Of a stretch of DNA of 64,000 nucleotides, positions 33,306-41,613 are shown piece after piece. A program made the position numbers and the translations under genes. The notes below the pieces were generated by a model, which saw only the letters and a list, made by a program, of their open reading frames with translations, was not told the origin of the DNA and did no database searches. The DNA is from Kribbella steppae (GTDB lineage: Bacteria; Actinomycetota; Actinomycetes; Propionibacteriales; Kribbellaceae), in contig NZ_SLWN01000011.1 in the NCBI RefSeq assembly GCF_004342025.1, forward strand, positions 124,001-188,000, read 5' to 3'. The number at the start of each line of letters is the position of its first letter. The stretch's first letter is position 1.

Positions 33306-33908
33306 ATGATCTCCGCCGTTCTCTTCGACGCCGACGGCGTCATCCAGCGCCCGACCGTCGACTGGTGGTCCCGGCTGACGTCGCTCGCCCCCGCCGGTGA
33401 CGGCGAGGCCTTCATCGCCGATCTGATGGCGGCCGAGAAGCCGAGCCTGGTAGGCAAGGGCGACTTCCGCGAGGCGGTCGCCGAGGTCCTGCAGCGCTGG
33501 AACTCTCCGGTGTCGCTGGAGGAAGCCCTCGAGCCGTGGACCTGGTTCGCCGCCGAGCCGGCGGTGGTGGAGCTGATTGCCCGCTTGCGCGCGGACGGCA
33601 TCGGCTGTCATCTCGCCACCAACCAGCAGGCCTATCGACGCGCGATCATGCAGGACGAGCGCGGGTACGGCAAGTGGTTCGACCAGACCTTCTACTCCTG
33701 CGATCTCGGGCTGGCCAAGCCTGATCCGGCGTACTTCCGGGCCATCCTCGGCTCTCTGCAGGTGCCCGCCTCGTCGGTGCTCTTCATCGACGACAACGAA
33801 AGCAACGTGGCGGGTGCTTCGAGCGTCGGCCTGCACGCCGAGGTGTACGACCTCTCATCCGGTGTGGACGCGCTCGTTGACCTGCTTCGCCGCTACGGAC
33901 TGACCTGA
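33306..33908 (+). CDS. HAD-superfamily hydrolase
   Basis: The 200-residue haloacid dehalogenase-like protein has motif I FDADGVIQ (nucleophile Asp8 and Asp10), motif II Thr in HLATNQQAYR (about 99), motif III Lys in LGLAKPDPAYF and motif IV FIDDNESNV (about 162). A helical cap lies at about residues 18-75. Such enzymes usually dephosphorylate sugar phosphates. It is divergent from the sugar ABC operon and followed by the GxGYxYP gene 86 bp later, so a sugar-phosphate substrate is likely but unproven. Confidence 0.87.
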   Translation: MISAVLFDADGVIQRPTVDWWSRLTSLAPAGDGEAFIADLMAAEKPSLVGKGDFREAVAEVLQRWNSPVSLEEALEPWTWFAAEPAVVELIARLRADGIGCHLATNQQAYRRAIMQDERGYGKWFDQTFYSCDLGLAKPDPAYFRAILGSLQVPASSVLFIDDNESNVAGASSVGLHAEVYDLSSGVDALVDLLRRYGLT

Positions 33909-33994
33909 CCTCTTGTGGCGCGAGGGTTGTTGTGGCATCGTCGCCCGGCAGATGACAACGTAGGACAGTCACCAGCCGCTCCTGGAGGCACCGC

Positions 33995-35593
33995 ATGTCC
34001 GATCGACGACGTCTCACCCGCCGCCATGCCCTCGGCCTGACCGCCGGACTGGGCCTGGGTTCCCTCGCTCCGTCCTTCGCGCTCCCCGCTGCTGCATCTT
34101 CTTCCGCGTCCAGCTTCACTGCTGCGAGCTCGGCGTACCCGAAAGGCCAGCGGCCGCGACTGCTGAGCGTTCTGGCCGAGGACTCGTTGAGCCCGGCCGA
34201 GCGCACGCTCGCGACCACTCTGCAGGGCCTGCTGGCCCGTCGCGGCAACGAGACCCTGTACCTGAACATCCCCTCGCTCGGCTACCAGATCTGGCTCGAC
34301 GACCTCGTCTCCCGGTACGGCGTCCACGCCCGCCCCGGCGACCTGTGGAAAACCGTCAGCCGGTCCCGCGTGGGCGGATATGTTCTCTTTCGAACGGGCA
34401 CCCCGTCGGTCAACGTGGCGACCACACTCGCCGGCCTGACGGGTGCCGTGGCTGTCGAGGAGAGCTTGGAGGCACTCGCGATCCGGCACGGATTGCGCAA
34501 GGTCCTGGACGTGCGGGACAAGGACGACCGCTGGGTGTTGGACAACTACTGGACCCGGTTGCGGCACGACGTCGCGATCGAGCAGAGCGGAGACTGGCCG
34601 GAACGACTGCGGGACTACGTCACGATGGCGGGGACGCTCGCCTTCTTCGACGGCAACTCGGCGTTCCGCGCCGAGGTGGTCGACGCGCTCGACGACGACG
34701 CGACGGTGATCGGCTGGGGCGATGCTGCCGACGGCGAGGACAAGTTCATCGGCCCGAACTCCGACGCCGGCGTCAAGGCGATCCCGGCCGACCATGCCCG
34801 CAATCTGTCAGTCCTGTCCGGCATTACGGAGGACCGGTTGAGCCAGCGTGGAGGGGGTGGGGGGAGGGCCCTCGAACCGGATCCCAATGCCCACTACGTC
34901 ACGTTCCTGATCACCGACGGCGACAACATCCAATGGATGCTCGGCGACTTCCCCACCGACCAGCGGTGGTTCGGCAGTCCCCAGCGCGGCAAAGTGGATC
35001 TCGGGTGGGGCATCTCACCGTCTCTGATCGACCTCGCGCCTTCGGTGATGCGTTGGTACTACGACCAATCGGTGAAGGACCGCTGGGTCGTCGGCCCGTC
35101 CGGCGGCGGCTACATGTACCCCAGCAGGTACCCCTCAGCGGCACTCGAACGGCACACCGCTTCGCTCGCGAACTCGATGGAGCGCGCCGACCTGTCGGCC
35201 GTGCAGATCATCGACTTCGACTCCTTCCAGGACAAGCGACTGTGGTCGTCGTACCTCAAGCACCGCCAGATCGACGGCCTCATCTACCTCGAGTACTCCC
35301 GCTACGACGGCCACAAAGGCGAAGTCGTCTGGTCCGAAGGCAAGCCCGTCATCTCCGCCCGCACCATGCTGTGGGACGGTCTCGATGGTGCCGACGAGGC
35401 ATCAGTCACCGCCGAACTCAACAGTGCCGTCCGCAACCCGCGTTCGACAGCTGGCTACTCGGTCGTCCTCTGGCATGCCTGGAGCAAGTCCGTCGACAAC
35501 GTCATGACAGTCGTCAACGGCCTGGCCCCGCACGTGAAGGTCATCCCGCCCGACACTCTCGTCAAGATGGTCGGCCAGTACGCCAAGCCCTAG
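33995..35593 (+). CDS. Exported GxGYxYP-family protein (putative glycoside-active enzyme)
   Basis: The 532-residue protein starts at ATG 33995 behind GGAGG. A Tat-type signal (SDRRRLTRRHALGLTAG, then a hydrophobic stretch ending near residue 35) is followed by a two-domain body. The motif GGGYMYP at residues about 370-376 is an exact GxGYxYP signature, the name-giving element of a family of secreted proteins from bacteria that live on polysaccharides; their activity is not established. Acidic stretches such as TFLITDGDNIQWMLGDF could hold catalytic residues. It ends at a strong terminator. Confidence 0.82.
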   Translation: MSDRRRLTRRHALGLTAGLGLGSLAPSFALPAAASSSASSFTAASSAYPKGQRPRLLSVLAEDSLSPAERTLATTLQGLLARRGNETLYLNIPSLGYQIWLDDLVSRYGVHARPGDLWKTVSRSRVGGYVLFRTGTPSVNVATTLAGLTGAVAVEESLEALAIRHGLRKVLDVRDKDDRWVLDNYWTRLRHDVAIEQSGDWPERLRDYVTMAGTLAFFDGNSAFRAEVVDALDDDATVIGWGDAADGEDKFIGPNSDAGVKAIPADHARNLSVLSGITEDRLSQRGGGGGRALEPDPNAHYVTFLITDGDNIQWMLGDFPTDQRWFGSPQRGKVDLGWGISPSLIDLAPSVMRWYYDQSVKDRWVVGPSGGGYMYPSRYPSAALERHTASLANSMERADLSAVQIIDFDSFQDKRLWSSYLKHRQIDGLIYLEYSRYDGHKGEVVWSEGKPVISARTMLWDGLDGADEASVTAELNSAVRNPRSTAGYSVVLWHAWSKSVDNVMTVVNGLAPHVKVIPPDTLVKMVGQYAKP

Positions 35594-35602
35594 GCGACCG
35601 GA

Positions 35603-35633
35603 TCCGTCTGGGCGCTGGTTGCGCCCAGACGGA
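35603..35633. terminator. Bidirectional terminator between GxGYxYP and GNAT genes
   Basis: TCCGTCTGGGCGC and GCGCCCAGACGGA form a perfect 13 bp stem with a TGGTT loop, between two converging stops that are only 46 bp apart. There is no U-run on either side. Confidence 0.8.
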
Positions 35634-35639
35634 CGTGGG

Positions 35640-36122
35640 TCAGAGCTTGCGGTAGTAGACGGCTACCGGGAGTTGGATGCAGCCGAGGCTTTCGTAGAGG
35701 GCGCGGGCGGGTGCGTGGAAGCCATCTCCACCAGTGCCGATCTCGACTACTTCCGCGCCCTGCTGTCGCATCGCAGCGAATGCGTGCTCACAGAGTGCGG
35801 TGCCGACGTTGTCCCGGCGGCGGTCCGCCGCGACAGCCAGGATGACGATGCTGCCGTTCCGGCGTACCGGATCGATGCTCCAGGCAACGTAACCGGTGAG
35901 GAGGCCGGCGGCCTCGGCCACCGCGACGTACTTGTGCTGCGCGGGGTCGTGGAGTTCGGCGACCTGCTTGCGGTAGTCGTCGCGCCAGCTGCCGTGCTGG
36001 TTGGCGAAGATGGTCTCGCCCACGAGCGGGCGGAATGATTCCTCGTAGAACGGCCGGAACGTCTCGATGGTCAGCTCGGTGAGCCGAGCAAGGTCAGCTT
36101 GGACGTACGAACGAATGAGCAT
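35640..36122 (-). CDS. GNAT-family N-acetyltransferase
   Basis: The product has 160 residues from ATG 36122, beginning MLIRSYVQADLARLTEL. The fold pattern is the GCN5 one: YVAVAEAAGLLTGYVAW (strands 2-4), then acetyl-CoA loop motif A with VAADRRRDNVGTALCEHAF (about 100-115) and the late Tyr in ALYESLGC (about 145). Such enzymes acetylate amines on small molecules or proteins. The donor loop QxxGxG is modified to RRDNVGT. No neighbour suggests a substrate. Confidence 0.85.
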   Translation of the reverse strand: MLIRSYVQADLARLTELTIETFRPFYEESFRPLVGETIFANQHGSWRDDYRKQVAELHDPAQHKYVAVAEAAGLLTGYVAWSIDPVRRNGSIVILAVAADRRRDNVGTALCEHAFAAMRQQGAEVVEIGTGGDGFHAPARALYESLGCIQLPVAVYYRKL

Positions 36123-36259
36123 GAAGTGTGCCTCTCGCGCTGAAGGGGTCGGCAAATGCCTGACCCGCGCTCGTCGATCGCGACGTAGCGGCGGGCCAGC
36201 CTCAGCGGCGAGTACGCCAGGCAGCGAAGCACTCCATGCGAGCAATCTACTCCCCCGAC

Positions 36260-36520
36260 TCACAGCACGATGGCGCCCCAACGCGCGTCGCGCGACGGCC
36301 GAGGGGTCACGGTGCCAAGGGCCGCGAGCAGGAGGAGCCAGCCGAGTGCTGACTGCAGAGAGAGCACCTCGTGCAGGAAGAGGATGCTCACGACTGCCGC
36401 CACCAGTGGTTTAGCGAGGCCTCAGAGCACCAGCAGTGGATGCTGTCGTACGGCGCAAGCCATGAACGAACAGGCCATATCGGCAGCCGTCCCTACCAGC
36501 GCACGCGTCGCGCGGGCGGT
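36260..36520 (-). pseudogene. EamA/DMT transporter C-terminal remnant
   Basis: On the minus strand, in one frame, the last part of an EamA-type transporter can be read: LVGTAADMACSFMACAVRQ, an in-frame TGA at 36422-36424, then LAKPLVAAVVSILFLHEVLS, a following hydrophobic helix GWLLLLAALGTVTP, and a stop at 36260. This resembles the last three helices of a drug/metabolite transporter. The 5' part is missing: the remnant begins right at the stop of the DUF222/HNH gene, suggesting that arrival or rearrangement of that gene removed the rest. The bases from 36123 to 36259 hold nothing recognisable. Confidence 0.6.
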
Positions 36521-38380
36521 TCAGTCGCCCGGGAGCGGCTTGGGGACACGGTGGGTGCCGGTCGGACCGACGTGGAAGGTGAAGCCGTTGGGGGTGCTCC
36601 ACTCCAGCGTCTTGCGGTCGAGTCGGCGCACGTTCCAGCCGCGGCCGTGCGTCTTCAACCGGTGAGGGAAACGCCCCAGCGGTGCGAGGTTTTCGGTGCT
36701 CGTCTGACCCGGTGGACCGAGGGCGTCGTAGGGCTCGATGTGGTCCAAGTCCATCGCCGGGTGGGTTTCGCGGGTGCCGTAGGGGGACAGCTCCACCGGG
36801 TACATCAGCTTGACGCGTTCGCGGATCCGGTCGGGGATCTCGTAGGCGTCGACGCTGACCGCGTCGTTGAGGTCGATGACCGGCTTCACCACGTACGGCC
36901 CGTGGCCGACGAGCTCGCTCAACTGCGATGCGAGCAGGGGGCCGAGGTCCTCGACGCGGAGGACGCCGGTGCCGGTGGCCAGGGTGTGGTCGGTGAGGTG
37001 GACGTAGATCTCGGTCTTGCCCGGGCGCAGCCGGCCGGCCGCGCTGCCTGCATCGTTTGCGCGGCCGTGGGTGGTCGGCTGGGTGTGAGCGTCGTGCCTG
37101 ATCTGCGCGAGGCGGGCATTCAGGGCGCGCATGGCGGCGGCATCAAGTGGCTCGCCTTCCTCCCCATCGTCGCAGCGCCCAGGATCGATCCGCTGGTGAA
37201 GGTCGATTGGTTCGACCGGCTCCCTGAACGGCGCGTCGAGTGGGTCGGGGAGGTCGCTGGTACTCGGGTGGGGTGCGTCGCGGTCGGCCTCGTCGTCCAC
37301 GCCGGGTTCGCCGCCCGCATTCGCGCAGTCGTCCCGCAGGCCCTCGTCACCCCAGTTGGGTCCGGTGCCGGGATCCGCGGCGGCACGGCCCTGGCCACCA
37401 CACCCGGGCGCGATGGCGGGCTCGGAGCCGGAGCGGGCGTCGGCGGAGTGATCGGCGGGAGCGGAGGCCAGTTCCGCGGAGTGATCGGCGGGACCGGAGG
37501 CCGGGTCGGCCGGGTGATCGGCGGGGCCGGAGGTCGGGTCGGCGGGAGCGGGCGGGGTGGGGGTGGGGGTGGGGGTGGTGTCTGGCGTGGGGTGGCGGAG
37601 GGAGTGTTCGTGGGCTTGGAGGAGGAGTTCGATCATGTAGCGCGGGTCGGCCATGATTCCGACGGCGTCGGCGCGGCGGTGGTCCAGGTTGCGAGTGTCG
37701 CCGAGGGTCTTCAGCGCGTCGGCGATGCTGGCGATGCTGGCGTTGAACCGGATGACTCCACCGGAGGGTGCGCGGACGTACATGGTTTTGGTGCCGTGCT
37801 GGTCGGTCCGGCCGACGAACACTCCGCGTTCGCGGGCTTTCTCGTCGGCCTCGGCTCGGGCGCCCTCGGGATCGGCATGTGCTTTGGCGGCATTGACGAT
37901 CTTCTCGAGCCGGTAGGGCGTGATCGAGTCGACGAGGCCGGCGACGCGCTTGTCGACGTACCGGGCGGCCTCTTCGGACAGCTTCAGGCAGGCGTCGGCG
38001 ATCCTGCCGGCTCGCCACGGTGTCGCCTCGCCGGACTGCACCTTCGCCCACATGAACGGAAACCGGTGCCGCAGCGCCAACGCCTGACCGATGTATCCCG
38101 CGGCGGCCCCTGAAGAGATGCCGACCACGAGACCGAACTCAGCCACGGCGAACTCGGCGATCTCCGGGCAGCCGTGGCCACCCAACACGATGGCTCGTTC
38201 GCGGCCGTCGAAGGAGCGGCGGCCCGGCCGGGCGGGACACAGATCGGGGTGGTGGCGGTCGGCGAAGATCTGAGCATGTTCGAGCCGGCGGACCGCGCAC
38301 CGGTTCTCCTCGGCACGGTGCTCGGCGGCCGACTCCAGCAGGTCGGTCGTCGAGAGCGAGGTCAGATCTCCGTCGAACAT
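36521..38380 (-). CDS. DUF222/HNH-endonuclease family protein (13E12-like)
   Basis: The 619-residue protein belongs to the actinobacterial DUF222 plus HNH family, multi-copy in many genomes and related to the mycobacterial 13E12 repeat proteins. The DUF222 part covers about residues 20-265. A low-complexity linker (about 265-330) has three to four 11-residue repeats of SGPADHPADPA type. The C-terminal HNH nuclease has DLDHIEPYDALGPPGQTSTENLAPLGRFPHRLK, with the His and Asn of the motif present. The target is unknown; some relatives behave like mobile or repeat-associated genes. Its promoter leaves almost no leader. Confidence 0.85.
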   Translation of the reverse strand: MFDGDLTSLSTTDLLESAAEHRAEENRCAVRRLEHAQIFADRHHPDLCPARPGRRSFDGRERAIVLGGHGCPEIAEFAVAEFGLVVGISSGAAAGYIGQALALRHRFPFMWAKVQSGEATPWRAGRIADACLKLSEEAARYVDKRVAGLVDSITPYRLEKIVNAAKAHADPEGARAEADEKARERGVFVGRTDQHGTKTMYVRAPSGGVIRFNASIASIADALKTLGDTRNLDHRRADAVGIMADPRYMIELLLQAHEHSLRHPTPDTTPTPTPTPPAPADPTSGPADHPADPASGPADHSAELASAPADHSADARSGSEPAIAPGCGGQGRAAADPGTGPNWGDEGLRDDCANAGGEPGVDDEADRDAPHPSTSDLPDPLDAPFREPVEPIDLHQRIDPGRCDDGEEGEPLDAAAMRALNARLAQIRHDAHTQPTTHGRANDAGSAAGRLRPGKTEIYVHLTDHTLATGTGVLRVEDLGPLLASQLSELVGHGPYVVKPVIDLNDAVSVDAYEIPDRIRERVKLMYPVELSPYGTRETHPAMDLDHIEPYDALGPPGQTSTENLAPLGRFPHRLKTHGRGWNVRRLDRKTLEWSTPNGFTFHVGPTGTHRVPKPLPGD

Positions 38381-38387
38381 GTGTTCT

Positions 38388-38416
38388 AGTTTAGGTCATT
38401 CATCGCAACCAGACAA
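38388..38416 (-). promoter_or_regulatory. Sigma-70-type promoter of the DUF222/HNH gene
   Basis: On the minus strand TTGTCT (38416-38411) and TAAACT (38393-38388) are spaced 17 bp apart. The -10 element ends seven bases before the ATG at 38380, so the transcript would be leaderless or nearly so. No Shine-Dalgarno sequence fits before the start. Confidence 0.6.
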
Positions 38417-38978
38417 CCGCGATGATCGTCGAAACCCCTTATCCACAAGGGGAAACGTCACACTTTCAAGCTTAGGAAATCGAGTAAGCATCCCAACAGA
38501 GGCTGAGTCACTGGATGGCCGCGTGGCGGCCGAGTCGGGTGGATGGGTGGCGGCGCTGGGCGCCGGTTTACAACAACGCTGCTGGCGACGGGTGGTCGGT
38601 GCACGTGAGCGGCACAGGCGGACGACGGCGGCGCGGGCGACGGGCGGGGAGGGCGGCCGGCGGGGAGGGCGGCGGTGCCGATGCCGGGTTCGGTAGCGGC
38701 ACGCCGCGTTTGCGCTGGCGCAGGCGGACGGCAGGGCGCTGCGCGCGGGTGATGGTGGCCATGGGGAAAGTAGGCGGTGCGCGGGTCCGCGACCGTGGTG
38801 CTGGCCACGGTGCGGGTGGGGGGCTGCGCGCTGTGGTGGACGGCTGTGGTGCCGGGCGCGCGTAGGCGTCGTAGTGCTGGAGAGCGGCGCAGCGGATAGT
38901 CGCGGGTGGCAGAGGACGGTGGTCAGGGCTTCAGCGGGCCGGCTGTCGCGCGGTTGGCGACGGGCGGTGCGTGGTCGG
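38417..38978. other. Noncoding GC-rich stretch before the repeat array
   Basis: These 562 bp contain no gene that I can support. Open frames are present on both strands, but their translations are low-complexity Gly/Arg/Ala or Pro/Ala/His runs without domain pattern or ribosome sites. The interval 38620-38700 has G-rich tracts with GGCGGGGAGGGCGG-like blocks. From about 38880 the sequence begins to resemble degenerate forms of the following repeat. Confidence 0.5.
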
Positions 38979-39706
38979 TCGCGGCTGCCCCGCGGGGTGG
39001 CAGGCAGGCAGTGGGATGGCCTGCATGGCCTGGAGTCTGGGTCCGGTGCCCGGCTGGTGGGTCACGGCTGCCAGCGGGGTGGCTGGCAGGCGATGGAACG
39101 GCCAGCTTGGCCTGGGCGTGCTGCTCCGGGCCCGGCTGGTTGGTCGCGGCTGCTCGGCGGAGTGAGAGGCAGGCGGTGGGACGGCCCGCTCGGTCTGGGC
39201 GTGTGGGTCCAGGCCCCGGCTCGTGGGTCACGGCAGCCAGCGGGGTGGCAGGCAGGCGGTCAGACGGCCTGCATGGTCGGGAGTGTCGGTCCGGTGCCTG
39301 GCTGGTGGGTCACGGCTGCCAGCGGGGGTGGCTGGCAGGCGGTCGGACGGCCAACTTGACCTGGGCGTGCGGCCCTGGCTGGTGGGTCGCGGCTGCCCGG
39401 CGGAATGACAGGCAGGCGGTGGGGCGGCCTGTTTGGCGTGGGCGTGTGGGTCCTGACCCCGGCTCGTGGGTCACGGCAGCCAGCGGGGTCGCAGGCAGGC
39501 GGTCAGGCGGCCAGCTTGGCCTGCGTGGCCCCAGGCCCCGGCTCGTGGATCACGGCAGCCAGCGGGATTGCAGGCAGGCGGTCAGGCGGCCAGCTTGGCC
39601 TGCGTGCCCCAGGCCCCGGCTCGTGGATCACGGCAGCCAGAGGGATCGCAGGCAGGCGATCAGACGGCCAGCTTGATCTGGGGGTGTGGGTCCGGGCCGG
39701 CTGGGG
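38979..39706. repeat. Nine-copy tandem array of about 80 bp units with higher-order structure
   Basis: Units begin (TC[G/A]CGGC[T/A]G) at 38979, 39062, 39144, 39228, 39310, 39387, 39471, 39550 and 39628, so the period is 77-84 bp. Shared blocks are GGCAGGCAGGCGG near the start, CGGCCAGCTTGGCCTG in the middle (a GGCCA-GCT-TGGCC hairpin) and CCGGCTCGTGGGTCACGG at the junction. Units 1-3 resemble units 4-6 one by one (243-249 bp apart), giving ABC-ABC, while units 7-9 are near-identical D copies. Changing unit lengths shift the frame, so this is not a repeat protein. The array ends one base before the MFS gene stop. Confidence 0.85.
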
Positions 39707-39707
39707 G

Positions 39708-40922
39708 TTAGTCGGTTTGTGGGATGCGTGGGGGTTGGTGGTCGATGAGGTTGTGGTGGTGGTCAGGTGTGCGGACTGGACGGGTCCGTCGGTGGGTGAG
39801 GGTGATTAGGGCGGCTATGAGAGGGAGGGTGATGAGGTAGGCGGTGCGGAGGTCGGCGACTCGGGCTAAGGCTGCTAGGGCGGCGGGGGTTAGGAGGATT
39901 GCTGTGCCGGAGGCTAGGGCGCCGATTGCTGATAGGCGGGTTGGGTTGAGGCCTGGTGTGGCGACGAGGGCCGCCAAGGTGACGGGGTAGAGGGGTGCGA
40001 CGCCGGTGCCGGCGACGACTAGACCGATCGTGACGGCGGTGGGTGTGTCGAAGAGGCTGACGAGCAGGGTGCCGATGATCGCGAGTAAGCCGGCTGGGAC
40101 GACGGGAGACCAGTTGCGCCAGTGGATCGGTCCGATTGCGCGGCCGACTGCCATGCCGATCGGGAAGGCGCTGCCCAGGAGGGCGGCCGTTGCCATCGGC
40201 AAACCTGTGGCCAGCAGCCGCGCGACCGCCCACACCACGAAGCAGAACTCGATCCCAACCGCGAGCACCACTCGCAGCCAGCCCAGCCCGACGGCCACTG
40301 CGACATGCCGGGTCGACGATGGCCTCGAGCGTGGCATGTCGAGCGATTGAACCGGCTGCCGGTCAAGGGATTCGACCGTCGGAGGTTGCGGCGTCCTCCT
40401 GCCTTTCACCACGGCCAGGGCGACAAGCGGTGGTACGGCGGCCAGCATTGCCAGGCGGCCGGTGGGGCCGAGAGAGTCAATGGCACCGATGGTGATTGGC
40501 GCCAGGATGCCGGTGGCGCTGGCGACGGCGTTGACGCGACTCAGCCGGGCAGCAGCTGTTGGGCCGTGCAGGATGAGTGGAGCGACGAGCACGAGCAGGG
40601 CCCCGCCCAGTCCGATGCACAGTCCGCCTGCGACCGCCACGCCGTACGCAGGTGCCAGCGCGAGTAGCACCGCGCCGGCCGCACACACGAGAGAGCCGAG
40701 GCGGAGCACCGTCGGGAGCGGCCACGAACGCAGCAGCCTCGGGCCGACCACCGCGACAACGACCAACCCGGCTGCGAACCCGGAGGACAGCAGCGCGAGT
40801 CGAGCAGTGGACTCGTCCAGGTCCCGCGCGAGTATCGCGACACAGGCCCCGAGCCCGGCCAGCAGGTACCCCATGGACGAGAGACCGATCCCGATCCGGA
40901 CCTCGTCCGTCCGGCCGGTCAT
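39708..40922 (-). CDS. MFS transporter (CynX/NimT-like style)
   Basis: The 404-residue protein has twelve hydrophobic segments and a loop GPRLLRSWPLPTVLRLG after helix 2 in the MFS A-motif position. No substrate can be assigned. Its ATG overlaps the stop of the HAD gene, so the two are one unit, divergent from a ROK regulator gene. The last 100 codons (39708-40000) use visibly lower-GC, A/C-rich coding and end in a Pro/Arg/His tail RRTRPVRTPDHHHNLIDHQP, unlike the rest of the gene. The C-terminus may have been altered by the adjoining repeat array. Confidence 0.82.
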   Translation of the reverse strand: MTGRTDEVRIGIGLSSMGYLLAGLGACVAILARDLDESTARLALLSSGFAAGLVVVAVVGPRLLRSWPLPTVLRLGSLVCAAGAVLLALAPAYGVAVAGGLCIGLGGALLVLVAPLILHGPTAAARLSRVNAVASATGILAPITIGAIDSLGPTGRLAMLAAVPPLVALAVVKGRRTPQPPTVESLDRQPVQSLDMPRSRPSSTRHVAVAVGLGWLRVVLAVGIEFCFVVWAVARLLATGLPMATAALLGSAFPIGMAVGRAIGPIHWRNWSPVVPAGLLAIIGTLLVSLFDTPTAVTIGLVVAGTGVAPLYPVTLAALVATPGLNPTRLSAIGALASGTAILLTPAALAALARVADLRTAYLITLPLIAALITLTHRRTRPVRTPDHHHNLIDHQPPRIPQTD

Positions 40923-41566
40923 CTGGCTGTCAGGTCGGTAGACCCCGTCCGGGCGGCCGCCAGGAGGTCGGCGAGCTGGTGCAGGTCGGTCAGCTGGATG
41001 TCGGCCGCCAGGCCTTTCAGACCCGCTGTCACGGCTCCAGCTGCGTGGCCAGCGGCCAGGCCGACTTCGGCATCTTCCACGACCAGGCAGTAAGCAGGTG
41101 GTACCCCGAGCAGGTCAGCCGCGTGTAGATAGCCCTCAGGGTCCGGCTTGCCGCGAGAGATGTCCTCGACGGTCACCAGGACACGTGGCTCGATGCCGGC
41201 TGCAGCCAGGCGTACCTTCGCCAGCCGGTTGTCCGCGCTGGTCACGACCGCCCAGGGCAAGCCGAGCTGATCCAACACACCAAGTACCTCGACCGCGCCA
41301 GGTGTCGCCGTCACATCGGACAGGTCGTCGTACTGGAGCTCCAGCTGCCGGGCCGCGGCAGTCGCCCGCTCCTCCGCCGGCAGGTCCGGGCGCATGCGGT
41401 CGACGGTGGACTCGGCCGGGCTGCCGTGGGCGATGGCGAGTACGTCGGCCACCGGTACGCCGTACTCCCCTGCCCAGACTGTCCAGGCACGCTCGACCGC
41501 GGCGTCGGAGTCCACCAGCGTGCCGTCCATGTCGAACAGCACGGCGCGGATGTCCCGGATCCCCAT
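40919..41566 (-). CDS. HAD-family phosphatase, beta-phosphoglucomutase-like
   Basis: The product has 215 residues from ATG 41566, which has GGAGG four bases ahead; GTG 41569 is one codon earlier but too close to the ribosome site. Motif I is FDMDGTLVDSD (Asp9, Asp11), the Ser/Thr of motif II is in AVVTSADNR (about 109), Lys is in ISRGKPDPEGYLHAA (about 146) and motif IV is VVEDAEVGLAAGHAAG (about 168). The subgroup with a helical cap dephosphorylates or isomerises sugar phosphates. It is the first gene of a two-gene unit with the MFS transporter, suggesting sugar or polyol use, probably under the divergent ROK protein. Confidence 0.87.
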   Translation of the reverse strand: MGIRDIRAVLFDMDGTLVDSDAAVERAWTVWAGEYGVPVADVLAIAHGSPAESTVDRMRPDLPAEERATAAARQLELQYDDLSDVTATPGAVEVLGVLDQLGLPWAVVTSADNRLAKVRLAAAGIEPRVLVTVEDISRGKPDPEGYLHAADLLGVPPAYCLVVEDAEVGLAAGHAAGAVTAGLKGLAADIQLTDLHQLADLLAAARTGSTDLTAR

Positions 41567-41613
41567 CACCCCTCCATTAAACTCGTTCTCCGAGCATAAG
41601 GTAGAACCATCTC

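Noticed and set aside
38458..38808. A possible gene upstream of the DUF222/HNH gene
   Set aside because: The translation is Pro/Ala/His/Arg-rich low complexity, with no start signal and an equally open opposite strand.
38906..39676. A 256-codon plus-strand frame through the repeat array, rich in Trp, Gly and Arg
   Set aside because: Unit lengths are not multiples of three, so the repeats fall in different frames. There is no ribosome site and all three frames stay open because of the G/C bias.
38979..39706. Possible CRISPR array
   Set aside because: Units are similar over their whole length of about 80 bp, with no constant repeat plus unique spacer pattern and no cas genes nearby.
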